This document shows positions 10,405 to 18,279 of a DNA stretch of 64,000 nt, in pieces. The position numbers and the translations under genes are program-made. The stretch covers positions 62,001 to 126,000 of the forward strand of contig NZ_JAUXSP010000021.1 in assembly GCF_030679875.1 (NCBI RefSeq), read 5' to 3'. Below the pieces are notes generated by a model. The model made no database searches and was not told the DNA's origin. It was given only the letters and a program-made list of their open reading frames with translations. Origin of the DNA: Phenylobacterium sp. (GTDB taxonomy: Bacteria; Pseudomonadota; Alphaproteobacteria; Caulobacterales; Caulobacteraceae). Position 1 is the first letter of the stretch. The number at the start of each line of letters is the position of its first letter.

Positions 10405-12213
10405 ATGGACCGCAGAACCTTTCTCTTCATGGCCACAGCCACCGCGGCCCTGGCCGGCGGCGCCCGCGCCCAGGCGCTTGGGCCCCAGGACCAGAGACTG
10501 CGCGCCCTGTTCGACCAGATGTTCGACGAGATGCTCGATCATTCGCCACAGAGCGTGACGCGCCTGGGGCTTCACCAGGGTCCCCGGATGGCGGCGAAGG
10601 CGCAGTTGAACGGCGCCTCGCTCAGGGATCTCGCCGCCGACAAGGCCCGCAACGTCGCCAATCTCGCCCGCCTCCAGGCCTTTGACGCCTCCACCCTGAG
10701 CCCCTCGGAGGTTCCCCACTACGAGGCGGTGCTGTTCACCCTCGCCGCCGACGCCGAGGCCAACCGTCGCTACGCCTACGGAGCTGCCGGCGCCGGCGAC
10801 CCCTATGTCATCTCCCAGCTCAACGGCGCCTATCGCTCGGTTCCGGACTTCCTCGGCACCCAGCACGGGATCGAGACCAAGGCCGACGCCGAGGCCTATC
10901 TCTCGCGCCTGACCCAGTTTGCACAGGTCATGGATGAAGAGACCGAGCGCAGCCGCCGGGACGCCGAACTGGGGGTCATTCCCCCGGACTTCGCCCTGGA
11001 GCGGGCCCTGACCCAGATGGAAGGCCTGAAGGGGGACCCCGCCGCCTCGCCTCTGGTGACCTCGGTGGCTGAGCGGGCCGCAGCCAAGGGGATCGAGGGC
11101 GACTACGCCGCCCAGGCCAGCGCCATCTATCTGGACAAGGTCATCCCCGCCCTGGAACGGCAGATCGCCTGGATCCGGTCGCTGCAGCCCAGGGCCGTCC
11201 ACGACGCCGGCTGCTGGCGTCTGCCCGACGGGGAGGCCTATTATCGCGACGCCCTGAAGAGTTCGACCACCACCACCCTGACGCCCGACGAGATCCACGA
11301 ACTGGGCTGGGAACAGGCCAAGGCGCTTTCGGCCCGTGCCGAGGTGATCCTGCAAGGCCAGGGCCTGACCCAGGGCTCGGTCGGCGAGCGGATCGCGGCC
11401 CTCTTCAAGGACCCCCGCTACCTCTATGCCGACACCGACGAGGCCAAGGAACAGCTGATCGCCGACCTGAACGCCCAGATGGCCGAAATCACCCCGCGCC
11501 TGCCCCAGGCCTTCGGGGCCCTGCCGCAGGCGTCCGTGGAAATCCGCCGGGTGCCCAAGTTCATCGAGGCCGGCGCGCCGGGCGGCTACTACAACCGCCC
11601 CGCTCTGGATGGCTCACGGCCCGGCATCTACTGGATCAACCTGCGGGACTCCGCCGAGAATCCCAGCTGGACCCTGAAGACGCTGACCTATCACGAGGCT
11701 GTCCCCGGCCACCATCTGCAGCGCTCCCTGCAGCAGGAGGCCGACCTGCCGATGCTGCGCAGGATCGCCGGCTTCTCCCCCTACAGCGAGGGCTGGGCGC
11801 TCTATTCCGAGCAGCTGGCCCTGGAAATGGGCATGTATGAGAACGATCCCCTGGGCGAGCTTGGCCAGATCCAGGCCTCCCTGTTCCGGGCCGCGCGGCT
11901 GGTGGTCGACACCGGCATCCACGCCAAGCGCTGGAGCCGCGAACAGGCCATCGAGACCATGACCAGCATCGACGGCAGCCCCACCAGTTCTGCGGCCACC
12001 GAGATCGAGCGCTACAGCGTCTGGCCTGGCCAGGCCTGCAGCTACATGGTCGGCAAGCTCACCTGGCTGCGCCTGCGGGAAAAGGCCAAGACGGCGCTCG
12101 GCGACCGCTTCGCCCTGCCCGCCTTCCATGACGCCACCCTGTTGTCAGGCGCCATGCCCCTGACCGTGCTGGAGAGCGTCGTCGACCGGCACATCGCTGC
12201 GCGCCAGGCCTGA
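10405..12213 (+). CDS. Tat-exported DUF885 family putative zinc hydrolase
   Basis: 602 residues. The N-terminus MDRRTFLFMATATAALAGG carries a twin-arginine signal ending AQA, so the protein is exported folded to the periplasm. The DUF885 signature YHEAVPGHHLQ (about residues 430-440) is a metal-binding HExxxxHH-type site, followed by SEGWALYSEQLALEM. Family members are assumed to be metallopeptidase-like; no substrate is established here. I chose the ATG at 10405, which places the RR motif at the extreme N-terminus; an earlier in-frame ATG at 10369 would add 12 residues. The converging cinA-like gene ends 3 bp after the stop. Confidence 0.88.
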   Translation: MDRRTFLFMATATAALAGGARAQALGPQDQRLRALFDQMFDEMLDHSPQSVTRLGLHQGPRMAAKAQLNGASLRDLAADKARNVANLARLQAFDASTLSPSEVPHYEAVLFTLAADAEANRRYAYGAAGAGDPYVISQLNGAYRSVPDFLGTQHGIETKADAEAYLSRLTQFAQVMDEETERSRRDAELGVIPPDFALERALTQMEGLKGDPAASPLVTSVAERAAAKGIEGDYAAQASAIYLDKVIPALERQIAWIRSLQPRAVHDAGCWRLPDGEAYYRDALKSSTTTTLTPDEIHELGWEQAKALSARAEVILQGQGLTQGSVGERIAALFKDPRYLYADTDEAKEQLIADLNAQMAEITPRLPQAFGALPQASVEIRRVPKFIEAGAPGGYYNRPALDGSRPGIYWINLRDSAENPSWTLKTLTYHEAVPGHHLQRSLQQEADLPMLRRIAGFSPYSEGWALYSEQLALEMGMYENDPLGELGQIQASLFRAARLVVDTGIHAKRWSREQAIETMTSIDGSPTSSAATEIERYSVWPGQACSYMVGKLTWLRLREKAKTALGDRFALPAFHDATLLSGAMPLTVLESVVDRHIAARQA

Positions 12214-12216
12214 GGC

Positions 12217-12699
12217 TCAGGCCTCCGTCGCCCGGCGCAGCAGGTCCAGCGCCGCGGCGGCGAAGGCGTCCATATTGGCCGCCCGATCGTCGGCGCCCGT
12301 GCGCAGGGTGGTGACCAGCTCCACAGGCCCTGAGATGGCGATGCAGGTGTGGCCAGCCGGGTCGCCATAGCCGTTGCCGGTGGGTCCGGCCGCGCCGGTT
12401 TCCGACAGGCCCCAGTCGGCGCCGAACCGCTCGCGGACCGTGCGCGCCAGCAGCAAGGCATAGGGCTCAGAGGCCGAGCGCATGCCGGCTACCGCCTCGC
12501 GAGGGATTTCCAGCAGGCTCATCCGGGCCTTGCCCGTATAGACCACCGCCCCGCCGAGGTAGTAGGCCGAGGCCCCCGGCACGGCGAGCAGGGCCGCCGA
12601 GATCAGGCCGCCCGACGAGCTTTCAGCCACGGCCACCTTCTGCCCCTGGGCCTTCAGGGCCTCCCCCACCTGCGCCGCCAGCTCCGCCAGATTGCTCAT
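12217..12699 (-). CDS. CinA C-terminal domain protein (nicotinamide-nucleotide amidohydrolase)
   Basis: 160 residues, the stand-alone C-terminal CinA (PncC) domain. Seen: AVAESSSGGLISA with the catalytic-region Ser residues (about 24-36), GGAVVYTGKAR, and SETGAAGPTGNGYGDPAG (about 101-118). The family deamidates NMN to NaMN for pyridine-nucleotide salvage. There is no N-terminal MoCF domain. It ends beside the DUF885 gene on the other strand and is divergent from the serine hydrolase gene at 12828. Confidence 0.9.
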   Translation of the reverse strand: MSNLAELAAQVGEALKAQGQKVAVAESSSGGLISAALLAVPGASAYYLGGAVVYTGKARMSLLEIPREAVAGMRSASEPYALLLARTVRERFGADWGLSETGAAGPTGNGYGDPAGHTCIAISGPVELVTTLRTGADDRAANMDAFAAAALDLLRRATEA

Positions 12700-12827
12700 G
12701 CTCGTCTCTCTCCCGTTTTCGCCTCAAGCCTAGCAGGCCAGACCAACGAACGTCTTGGCCGCTCGCGCTCTCGGCCCCATGATGGCGCCAATTAGAAACG
12801 CCGCGATTTTCGGGAGGATTATTTCGT

Positions 12828-14063
12828 ATGGACGCCCAATCACAATGGACGGGCCTGGACGCCAAGCGTCTGGACCGCATCGCCGACCACCTGCAACGCA
12901 ACTATATCGAGCCGCAGAAGATCGCCGGCTGCCAGGTCCAGGTCGCCCGCCACGGCCACATCGCCTACGAGAAGGCCTTCGGCTCCATGGACGTCGAGCG
13001 GGCCAAGCCCATGCGCGACGACGCCATCTTCCGCATCTATTCCATGACCAAGCCGATCACCTCGGTGGCGCTCATGACGCTGTACGAAAAGGGCTATTTC
13101 CAGCTCACCGATCCGATCAGCCGGTTCGTGCCGTCATGGCGCAACCACCGGGTCTGGGTGTCGGGCGAAGGCGACGACATGGCCACCGAGGCGCCGCACC
13201 GGCCCGTCAACTTCCGAGATGTGCTCAGCCACACCAGCGGCCTCACCTATGGCGGCGGCCTGCCCGGCGTGGGCGAGCAGCACCCCGTTGACCGGATCTA
13301 TCGGGGTCTGAAAGTGCGTTCCATCGGCGGCGCGGACTCCATGCAGGAGTTCATGGACAAGCTGGCCCAGGTGCCGCTGCTCTATCAGCCGGGCACGCGC
13401 TGGATGTACTCCCTGGCCACCGACGTCTGCGGCGCCCTGGTTGAGATCATCTCCGGCAAGCCCTTCGACCAGTACCTGAAGGAAGAGATCTTCGAGCCGC
13501 TCGGCATGGTCGACACCGCCTTCCACGTCGGCCCCGACAAGGTTGAGCGGTTCTGCGCCAACTACCAGCGCGGCCCCGACAAGAGGCTGAAGCTGATCGA
13601 TGATCCGGGCGGCGACAGCCAGTTCATCCGCGAGCCCGGCTTCAAGTCCGGCGGTGGCGGCCTGACCGGTACGGTGGCCGACTATGGCCGCTTCACCGAA
13701 ATGCTGCGCCGGGGCGGCGAGCTGGACGGCCATCGCATCCTGGGTCCCCGCACCCTGGAAATGATGCATATGAACCACCTGCCCGGGGCCAAGGATCTGA
13801 CCCAGCTGGCCATCGGCGCCTTCTCTGAAACCGCCAATGAGGGCGTAGGCTTCGGCCTCGGCTTCGCCTCGACCATGGGCCAGGTGGAGACCGGGTCGCT
13901 GGGCGTCGGCGACTACTACTGGGGCGGCGCGGCCTCGACCATCTTCTGGGTCGATCCCAAGGAGGACCTGACCCTGGTCTTCATGACCCAGCTGATGCCC
14001 TCAGGCACCTTCAACTTCCGCGGCCAGCTGAAGAGCCTGATCTACTCCGCCATCACCGACTGA
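12828..14063 (+). CDS. Serine hydrolase of the beta-lactamase/transpeptidase-like (class C fold) family
   Basis: 411 residues with no signal peptide, so probably cytoplasmic. The catalytic SxxK motif is S72-M-T-K75 (RIYSMTKPITS), and the second-motif Tyr is Y194 in MYSLATDV. Downstream come the HVGPDKVERF loop and GGGGLTGTVADYGRF. This matches EstB-type esterases and other beta-lactamase-related hydrolases more than true beta-lactamases. It probably hydrolyses a small ester; the substrate is not predictable. The ATG follows AGGA within GGGAGGATT. A 10-bp inverted repeat follows as terminator. Confidence 0.88.
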   Translation: MDAQSQWTGLDAKRLDRIADHLQRNYIEPQKIAGCQVQVARHGHIAYEKAFGSMDVERAKPMRDDAIFRIYSMTKPITSVALMTLYEKGYFQLTDPISRFVPSWRNHRVWVSGEGDDMATEAPHRPVNFRDVLSHTSGLTYGGGLPGVGEQHPVDRIYRGLKVRSIGGADSMQEFMDKLAQVPLLYQPGTRWMYSLATDVCGALVEIISGKPFDQYLKEEIFEPLGMVDTAFHVGPDKVERFCANYQRGPDKRLKLIDDPGGDSQFIREPGFKSGGGGLTGTVADYGRFTEMLRRGGELDGHRILGPRTLEMMHMNHLPGAKDLTQLAIGAFSETANEGVGFGLGFASTMGQVETGSLGVGDYYWGGAASTIFWVDPKEDLTLVFMTQLMPSGTFNFRGQLKSLIYSAITD

Positions 14064-14071
14064 AGCCAGGC

Positions 14072-14099
14072 CGGCCCGGACGTTCACCCGTCCGGGCCG
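14072..14099. terminator. Bidirectional hairpin between converging genes
   Basis: CGGCCCGGACG (14072-14082) and CGTCCGGGCCG (14089-14099) form perfect 11-bp arms with a 6-base loop, exactly between the converging hydrolase and LLM genes. No T-run on either side. Confidence 0.6.
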
Positions 14100-14115
14100 C
14101 GCGGCCATCGGCGCC

Positions 14116-15111
14116 TTAGGCCGCGGCCGCCAGAGCGTCGCGGACCTGGCTGGCGATCTCCAGGGAGCGGATGCGCTTGGCCTGGTCGAAGATCTGGGCC
14201 GTGAGGATGATCTCATCGGGGCGGTGCTCGGCCACGAACTTTTCGAGGCCAGCGCGAACGGTCTCCGGGCCGCCGACCACCGCCTTGGACAGGGGCGACC
14301 CCGCCGCGACCGTGCCGGCCAGCTCGCCATTCACGTCGTCGATCGGCGGCGGCAGCGGGCCGGGCTGGCCACGGTGGAGGTTCACGAAGGCCTGCTGCAG
14401 CGAGGTGAACAGAAACCTCGCCTCGGCGTCGGTTTCGGCCGCCACCAGGTTGAGCGCCAGCATCAGGTGCGGCTTGTCTCCCGGTCGGGCGGGCCGGAAC
14501 TGCTGGCGATAGATTTCCGCGGCCTGATCCATCATGGCCGGGGCGAAGTGGGAGGCGAAGGCGTAGGGCAGCCCCAGCGCCGCGGCCAGTTGCGCCCCAT
14601 AGAGGCTCGATCCTAAGACCCACACCGGCACCTTGGACCCGGAGCCCGGTACGGCGCGCACCGTCTGGCCCGGCTGCGGATCGTCCAGCAGGGCCATCAG
14701 CTCCATCACATCCTGCGGGAACTGGTCGACGCCGCCGGCCAGGTTGCGCCGCAGCGCCCGGGCGGTGATCTGGTCCGTGCCCGGGGCCCTGCCGACGCCC
14801 AGGTCGATGCGCCCCGGATAGAGGGCGTCGAGCGTGCCGAACTGCTCGGCGATGATCAGCGGGGCATGGTTGGGCAGCATGACGCCGCCGGCCCCCAGCC
14901 GGATCGTCGAGGTCCCCTCCCCCACATAGGCCAGGGCCACGGCCGTCGCGGCGCTGGCGATGCCGGTCATGTTGTGGTGCTCGGCCATCCAATAGCGCGC
15001 AAACCCCAGCCGCTCGGCGGCTCTGGCGAGATTGCGACTGTCACGAAGCGACTGCCCAGGGCTGCCGCCCTGCACGATGGGCGAAAGGTCGAGAACGGAA
15101 AGCGGGATCAT
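14116..15111 (-). CDS. LLM class flavin-dependent oxidoreductase (luciferase-like)
   Basis: 331 residues forming one bacterial-luciferase-like TIM barrel. Seen: [21 protein letters not shown] at the N-terminus, [15 protein letters not shown] (about 38-52), [26 protein letters not shown] and [13 protein letters not shown]. These are typical of the MsnO8/YhbW-like subgroup, which uses reduced FMN or F420 to oxidise small molecules; in alphaproteobacteria FMN is assumed. Substrate unknown. It is cytoplasmic and seems monocistronic. Its upstream side borders the accessory island. Confidence 0.92.
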   Translation of the reverse strand: MIPLSVLDLSPIVQGGSPGQSLRDSRNLARAAERLGFARYWMAEHHNMTGIASAATAVALAYVGEGTSTIRLGAGGVMLPNHAPLIIAEQFGTLDALYPGRIDLGVGRAPGTDQITARALRRNLAGGVDQFPQDVMELMALLDDPQPGQTVRAVPGSGSKVPVWVLGSSLYGAQLAAALGLPYAFASHFAPAMMDQAAEIYRQQFRPARPGDKPHLMLALNLVAAETDAEARFLFTSLQQAFVNLHRGQPGPLPPPIDDVNGELAGTVAAGSPLSKAVVGGPETVRAGLEKFVAEHRPDEIILTAQIFDQAKRIRSLEIASQVRDALAAAA

Positions 15112-15357
15112 GGAGGGGGATATAGGGCGCCGAGGGGCAGATTGCTCGCGGTGGGGGCGAGGACGTTGAGGACGGGTTGGCGGCAGGAGTGGACCTCACA
15201 TCCGGGCCGATATCCGGATACTCCCAAGAGGGAAGTTAGTCCGGTCACCGGCTAGGGCCGAGGGACCCCACTGCGACATGGATGCCAAGAGGGGTGACCT
15301 TCCAATGCGTCAGCAGCGGGGATGTATGGGAGCCTCTACTGAACGCGGTGCAAGCTC

Positions 15358-15963
15358 CTAGGCCGCCTCAGCCGCGAGGCGTGCGAATTGAAGCAGGTCC
15401 AAGACCGACTGCGCATATAGCTGCAAAATTCCGTCCTCAACGACCAAGCCAACGTCGGCCGCGGCAGCCAATTCCAGCAGACGCCGTGAAGAGGCATTTG
15501 TGATATAGAATGCGACGTAAGGCTGGCTAGCCGGATGCGTTCCGCCAAAGGAACCGGCGTTGCAACTAATAAACGGTGTGGCGCCCAGAGCTGAAAGCGC
15601 GACTACAGCTGAAGCAACGCCAACATCTAGGCCCCAAAGGCTATCTGGCCCCTCCCCCTCCAGGTCGCGTTGCTCATTGAAAGCGGCTTCGGCCGCAGCC
15701 GAATCTCCCGAGGCCGCGAGCCGCTCGACGAGCGGAGTTTCCACTCGCAATACAGCGCGCACATCATTCCACGTCCATCCGCGGTGATCGTCGTATCGGC
15801 TGTTTCCCCTGAGGTAGCCTTCGTCGCTGGCCGCATCCGCTTCGACCTCGGAAATTAACTCTAGCGCGTCCTCGTCAATGACGCGCTGCACCTCGATCTC
15901 GAAAACCTTGATAGTCAGATCCACCTCCCGACTCAGCGCACGGGAGATGATACTCCATCGCAA
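15358..15963 (-). CDS. Unknown protein divergent from the restriction-modification operon
   Basis: 201 residues that I cannot assign to a named family. The N-terminal half is acidic (VIDEDALELISEVEAD). The C-terminal half has WGLDVGVASAVVALSALG, ISCNAGSFGG and VAFYITNASSRRLLELAAAADVG, which reads like a compact alpha/beta domain with a conserved-looking Cys-Asn in a Gly-rich turn. No signal peptide or membrane segment. The ATG at 15963 has no clear ribosome-binding site; a GTG about 15 codons later, preceded by GGGAG, is an alternative. Its promoter region is shared with the restriction-modification operon and contains a LexA-type box, so the two may respond to the same signal. Confidence 0.6.
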   Translation of the reverse strand: MRWSIISRALSREVDLTIKVFEIEVQRVIDEDALELISEVEADAASDEGYLRGNSRYDDHRGWTWNDVRAVLRVETPLVERLAASGDSAAAEAAFNEQRDLEGEGPDSLWGLDVGVASAVVALSALGATPFISCNAGSFGGTHPASQPYVAFYITNASSRRLLELAAAADVGLVVEDGILQLYAQSVLDLLQFARLAAEAA

Positions 15964-15965
15964 TC

Positions 15966-15977
15966 AACGCTTGCGTT
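15966..15977. promoter_or_regulatory. Inverted repeat AACGC-TT-GCGTT
   Basis: A 5-bp inverted repeat with a 2-base centre, between the divergent unknown gene and the restriction-modification operon. It overlaps a TTGCGT that could serve as a -35 element for the rightward promoter. A candidate operator. Confidence 0.35.
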
Positions 15978-15982
15978 ATGTA

Positions 15983-15997
15983 GAACACATTAAGAAC
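15983..15997. promoter_or_regulatory. Perfect LexA-type SOS box in the divergent promoter region
   Basis: GAAC-N7-GAAC (15983-15986 and 15994-15997), the complement of the alphaproteobacterial LexA box GTTC-N7-GTTC. Read in the direction of the restriction-modification genes, it has the same orientation as the box in front of recA in this window read toward recA. It sits 20 bp from the start of the unknown gene and 37 bp before the RHH start. Confidence 0.6.
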
Positions 15998-16005
15998 ATG
16001 GACTC

Positions 16006-16033
16006 GGCGCCAGTCCGGCGCCAGAGTGGCGCC
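16006..16033. repeat. Three GGCGCC palindromes phased at 11 bp
   Basis: GGCGCC at 16006-16011, 16017-16022 and 16028-16033, each followed by A, with an exact 11-bp period, ending directly at the ATG of the RHH gene. One helical turn of spacing puts all three on the same DNA face. This fits an operator for a dimeric RHH protein, or a cluster of methylation sites. Confidence 0.6.
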
Positions 16034-16246
16034 ATGAACGATTCCTCGAACCCAACGAACGTGCGCGATCTAGATCGCATCAACTTGCGTCTCTCCGCCC
16101 TCACATTCGAGGCCATCGACTTGGCTCGCGCCGCTCGGCCGGGCCATGTGTCGCGCAACACTTGGCTAACCGAAGCAGTCGAAGAGAAGTTGGCGCGCGA
16201 CGGTGCGGTTCGCGATAACCGGCCTGGAGATCGTCAGCATGGCTAG
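16034..16246 (+). CDS. Ribbon-helix-helix (CopG/Arc-like) protein, putative controller of the restriction-modification operon
   Basis: 70 residues. Residues 15-54 (RINLRLSALTFEAIDLARAA...GHVSRNTWLTEAVEEKLAR) show the RHH pattern: one short beta strand with alternating polar residues, then two helices joined by a turn. The family binds DNA as dimers through the paired strands and usually autoregulates. The stop overlaps the methyltransferase start by 8 bp. The ATG at 16034 is preferred because a start at 15998 would abut the LexA-type box and place the three GGCGCC repeats inside the gene. Classical controller proteins of such systems are HTH, so an RHH controller is atypical. The role is inferred from position. 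Confidence 0.65.
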   Translation: MNDSSNPTNVRDLDRINLRLSALTFEAIDLARAARPGHVSRNTWLTEAVEEKLARDGAVRDNRPGDRQHG

Positions 16247-17408
16247 GTTCTATGAGTTCTTTGCCGGTGGCGGGATGGCACGCGCGGGCCTGGGCGAGGG
16301 ATGGCAATGCCTATTTGCCAATGACTTCGATCCTAAAAAGGGCCTCGCCTATCAAGCAAACTGGGGGACCGGCGGCGAGTTGCACGTAGGTGACGTCCGT
16401 GCTGTGACGGCCGACATGCTGCATGGCCAAGCGGATCTCGCCTGGGGATCATTCCCGTGCCAGGATCTATCTCTTGCTGGCGTAGGCGCCGGACTTGGCG
16501 GAGAGCGATCGGGCAGTTTCTACCCATTCTGGAGTGTCATTTCCGGGCTGGTCGAGGCAGGCCGCGCGCCCACGATTGTCGCCGTGGAGAACGTCTGCGG
16601 AACCCTTACGTCGCATGGCGGAAAAGACTTTGAGGCTATCTGCCAGACCTTCAAGGACGCCGGCTATCGGGCCGGCGCACTAGTGATCAATGCCGATCTT
16701 TTCGTGCCGCAGTCCCGTCCCCGCCTCTTCGTCGTTGGCGTGCGAAACGACAATGAAATCGACCCGAGCCTTCTGACGCCCGAACCGATCACCCCGTTCC
16801 ATACGCGGGCTCTCTGCCGCGCCGTTGAGAACCTTCCCCAGGATGTGCGGGACGACATGGTCTGGTGGAACCTCCCGCTCCCGGAGCGACGCGCCACGAC
16901 CTTCGCCGATATCATAGAGGAGGAACCCGATAGCGTCGGGTGGCACACTCAGCTTGAGACCAAGAAGCTGCTAGACATGATGTCCCCTGTGAACTTGGCG
17001 AAGGTCGACGCCGCCAAGCGCGCCGGGCGGCGCATCGTGGGCGGGGTGTATCGCCGCACCCGTTTTGACGAAGCGGGGCGCAAGGTTCAGCGCGCCGAAG
17101 TCCGTTTCGACGACGTAGCCGGCTGCTTGCGAACTCCAGCCGGCGGATCAAGCCGCCAGGTGATTCTCGTGGTCGACGGCCTTCGCGTGCGCTCCCGCCT
17201 CATCTCATCGCGTGAAACCGCTCGGCTGATGGGCCTCGACGACAGCTACCGGCTGCCCCGAAACTACAACGAGGCATACCATCTAACCGGAGACGGTGTG
17301 GCTGCGCCGGTCGTGCGGTACCTAGCTCAGCATATCTTCGAGCCAGTTCTCGGCATTTCGGCTGCAGGCCGAGGAGAAGTTGGGGCGCCTGTGGCATGGC
17401 GGGCCTGA
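16239..17408 (+). CDS. DNA (cytosine-5-)-methyltransferase
   Basis: 389 residues with all main C5-methyltransferase motifs in order. Motif I is FFAGGGMARAGL (7-18). Motif IV is GSFPCQDLSLAG with catalytic C74. Motif VI is VENV (116-119) and motif VIII is QSRPRL (158-163). The target recognition region is about 215-300, with the RTPAGGSSRQ block after it (298-307) and motif X as GDGVAAPVVRYLAQHI (351-366). It methylates cytosine in a short DNA site using S-adenosylmethionine; specificity is not readable by eye. The start at 16239 has GGAGA upstream and overlaps the RHH gene; the end overlaps the nuclease gene by 13 bp. It is the modification arm of a type II system. Confidence 0.93.
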   Translation: MARFYEFFAGGGMARAGLGEGWQCLFANDFDPKKGLAYQANWGTGGELHVGDVRAVTADMLHGQADLAWGSFPCQDLSLAGVGAGLGGERSGSFYPFWSVISGLVEAGRAPTIVAVENVCGTLTSHGGKDFEAICQTFKDAGYRAGALVINADLFVPQSRPRLFVVGVRNDNEIDPSLLTPEPITPFHTRALCRAVENLPQDVRDDMVWWNLPLPERRATTFADIIEEEPDSVGWHTQLETKKLLDMMSPVNLAKVDAAKRAGRRIVGGVYRRTRFDEAGRKVQRAEVRFDDVAGCLRTPAGGSSRQVILVVDGLRVRSRLISSRETARLMGLDDSYRLPRNYNEAYHLTGDGVAAPVVRYLAQHIFEPVLGISAAGRGEVGAPVAWRA

Positions 17409-18112
17409 AGCGCCCCGACGACGTAAACGTCCCACCATTCGAAACTGAGGATCTCCGCGCCAATCTTACGGCTTTCCTGGATGCGCCATTCGAGGACGAC
17501 GCTGGAGCGACGACACGAGTTGGTCACTGCAAGTGGGGCGTTTACGCCTTCTTCGACTACGACGGCGAGCCGATCTATGTCGGTCAAACCAACGAGATGT
17601 TGCGCACCCGCATTCGGCGGCACCTAACCAATCAACGGACAGACGCCGTCGCCATGTCGGTGCTCGATCCGTTCGAAGTCTACGAGATCGAGGTTTGGCC
17701 CCTGCCAGCCTTACAAAGTACTTCCGGAAAGGATCTGGCGGCTAGGCAGCACCTCGATGCCTTGGAGCGCCTCATCACGCAGAAAGCGGTCGCCGGTTCG
17801 AAATTCAAGGCGATCCTGAATGAGAAAGACCCACCTCTTGGCGATCTTGCGGTCGAGGCACCCCCGTCGGTCCGCGGTCGGATCGTCTCGGACCGGGTGT
17901 ACGAGTTGCGCTCCCACCCCGACTTTCGGATAGCGCGGCGGGCGTTGATTATTTCACGGCTCGCTCAGGTGATCTCTGAGCGAAAAGTCCAGGGCGGACT
18001 GCGAAGGGTGCTCGTGACACAGGCCAAACGACTTCAATGGCTAGCAGAGCGACGCTATGAGGGCCTTGGCGGGGCGGGCTCAGTTGAGACAAAGCGCGAT
18101 GAGAGCGCCTAG
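17396..18112 (+). CDS. GIY-YIG nuclease, probable type II restriction endonuclease
   Basis: 238 residues. The GIY-YIG core appears as KWGVYAFFDYDGEPIYVGQT (46-65), with Tyr50 and Tyr61 standing for the two motif tyrosines. It is followed by R72 and H76 in TRIRRH, E124 in ALERLI and N142 in AILNE. This order (Tyr, Tyr, Arg, His, Glu, Asn) matches the active site of GIY-YIG restriction enzymes such as Eco29kI. The C-terminal 90 residues are basic and unrecognised. It overlaps the methyltransferase by 13 bp in the same operon, which is the main reason to call it the cognate restriction enzyme. The DNA site is unknown. Confidence 0.75.
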   Translation: MAGLKRPDDVNVPPFETEDLRANLTAFLDAPFEDDAGATTRVGHCKWGVYAFFDYDGEPIYVGQTNEMLRTRIRRHLTNQRTDAVAMSVLDPFEVYEIEVWPLPALQSTSGKDLAARQHLDALERLITQKAVAGSKFKAILNEKDPPLGDLAVEAPPSVRGRIVSDRVYELRSHPDFRIARRALIISRLAQVISERKVQGGLRRVLVTQAKRLQWLAERRYEGLGGAGSVETKRDESA

Positions 18113-18279
18113 GCTAGAGCCCCCATCCCTTGCGGGTCAGCCATGGGGCCCCCGCTAAGAGGCGACTGACCAAGTCTCCGGATGCGCCCCTGCAGACGCA
18201 CTCCATTTTGGTTCGAATCCCTGCCGAGTAGCGGACATTTCCGACCTACCGCTCAGAGCCTACCCCAGACCCCCGCCCC
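18113..18279. other. Right edge of the island with a tRNA T-arm-like motif
   Basis: A non-coding gap between the nuclease gene and the Rrf2 gene. CCCCAT (18121-18126) and ATGGGG (18143-18148) could form a weak terminator hairpin. At 18210-18221 stands GGTTCGAATCCC, the consensus T-loop of a tRNA, but the bases to its left do not complete the T-stem. That is the look of an attachment-site remnant. No intact tRNA is present. Confidence 0.35.

Noticed and set aside
15998..16246. RHH gene start at the ATG at 15998
   Set aside because: It would begin directly after the LexA-type box, leave no room for a leader and ribosome-binding site, and bury the phased GGCGCC repeats in coding sequence.
18113..18279. 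A complete tRNA gene at the island edge
   Set aside because: Only a T-loop-like 12-mer is present; the 5' side of the T-stem does not pair, and no D-arm, anticodon arm or matching acceptor is found.
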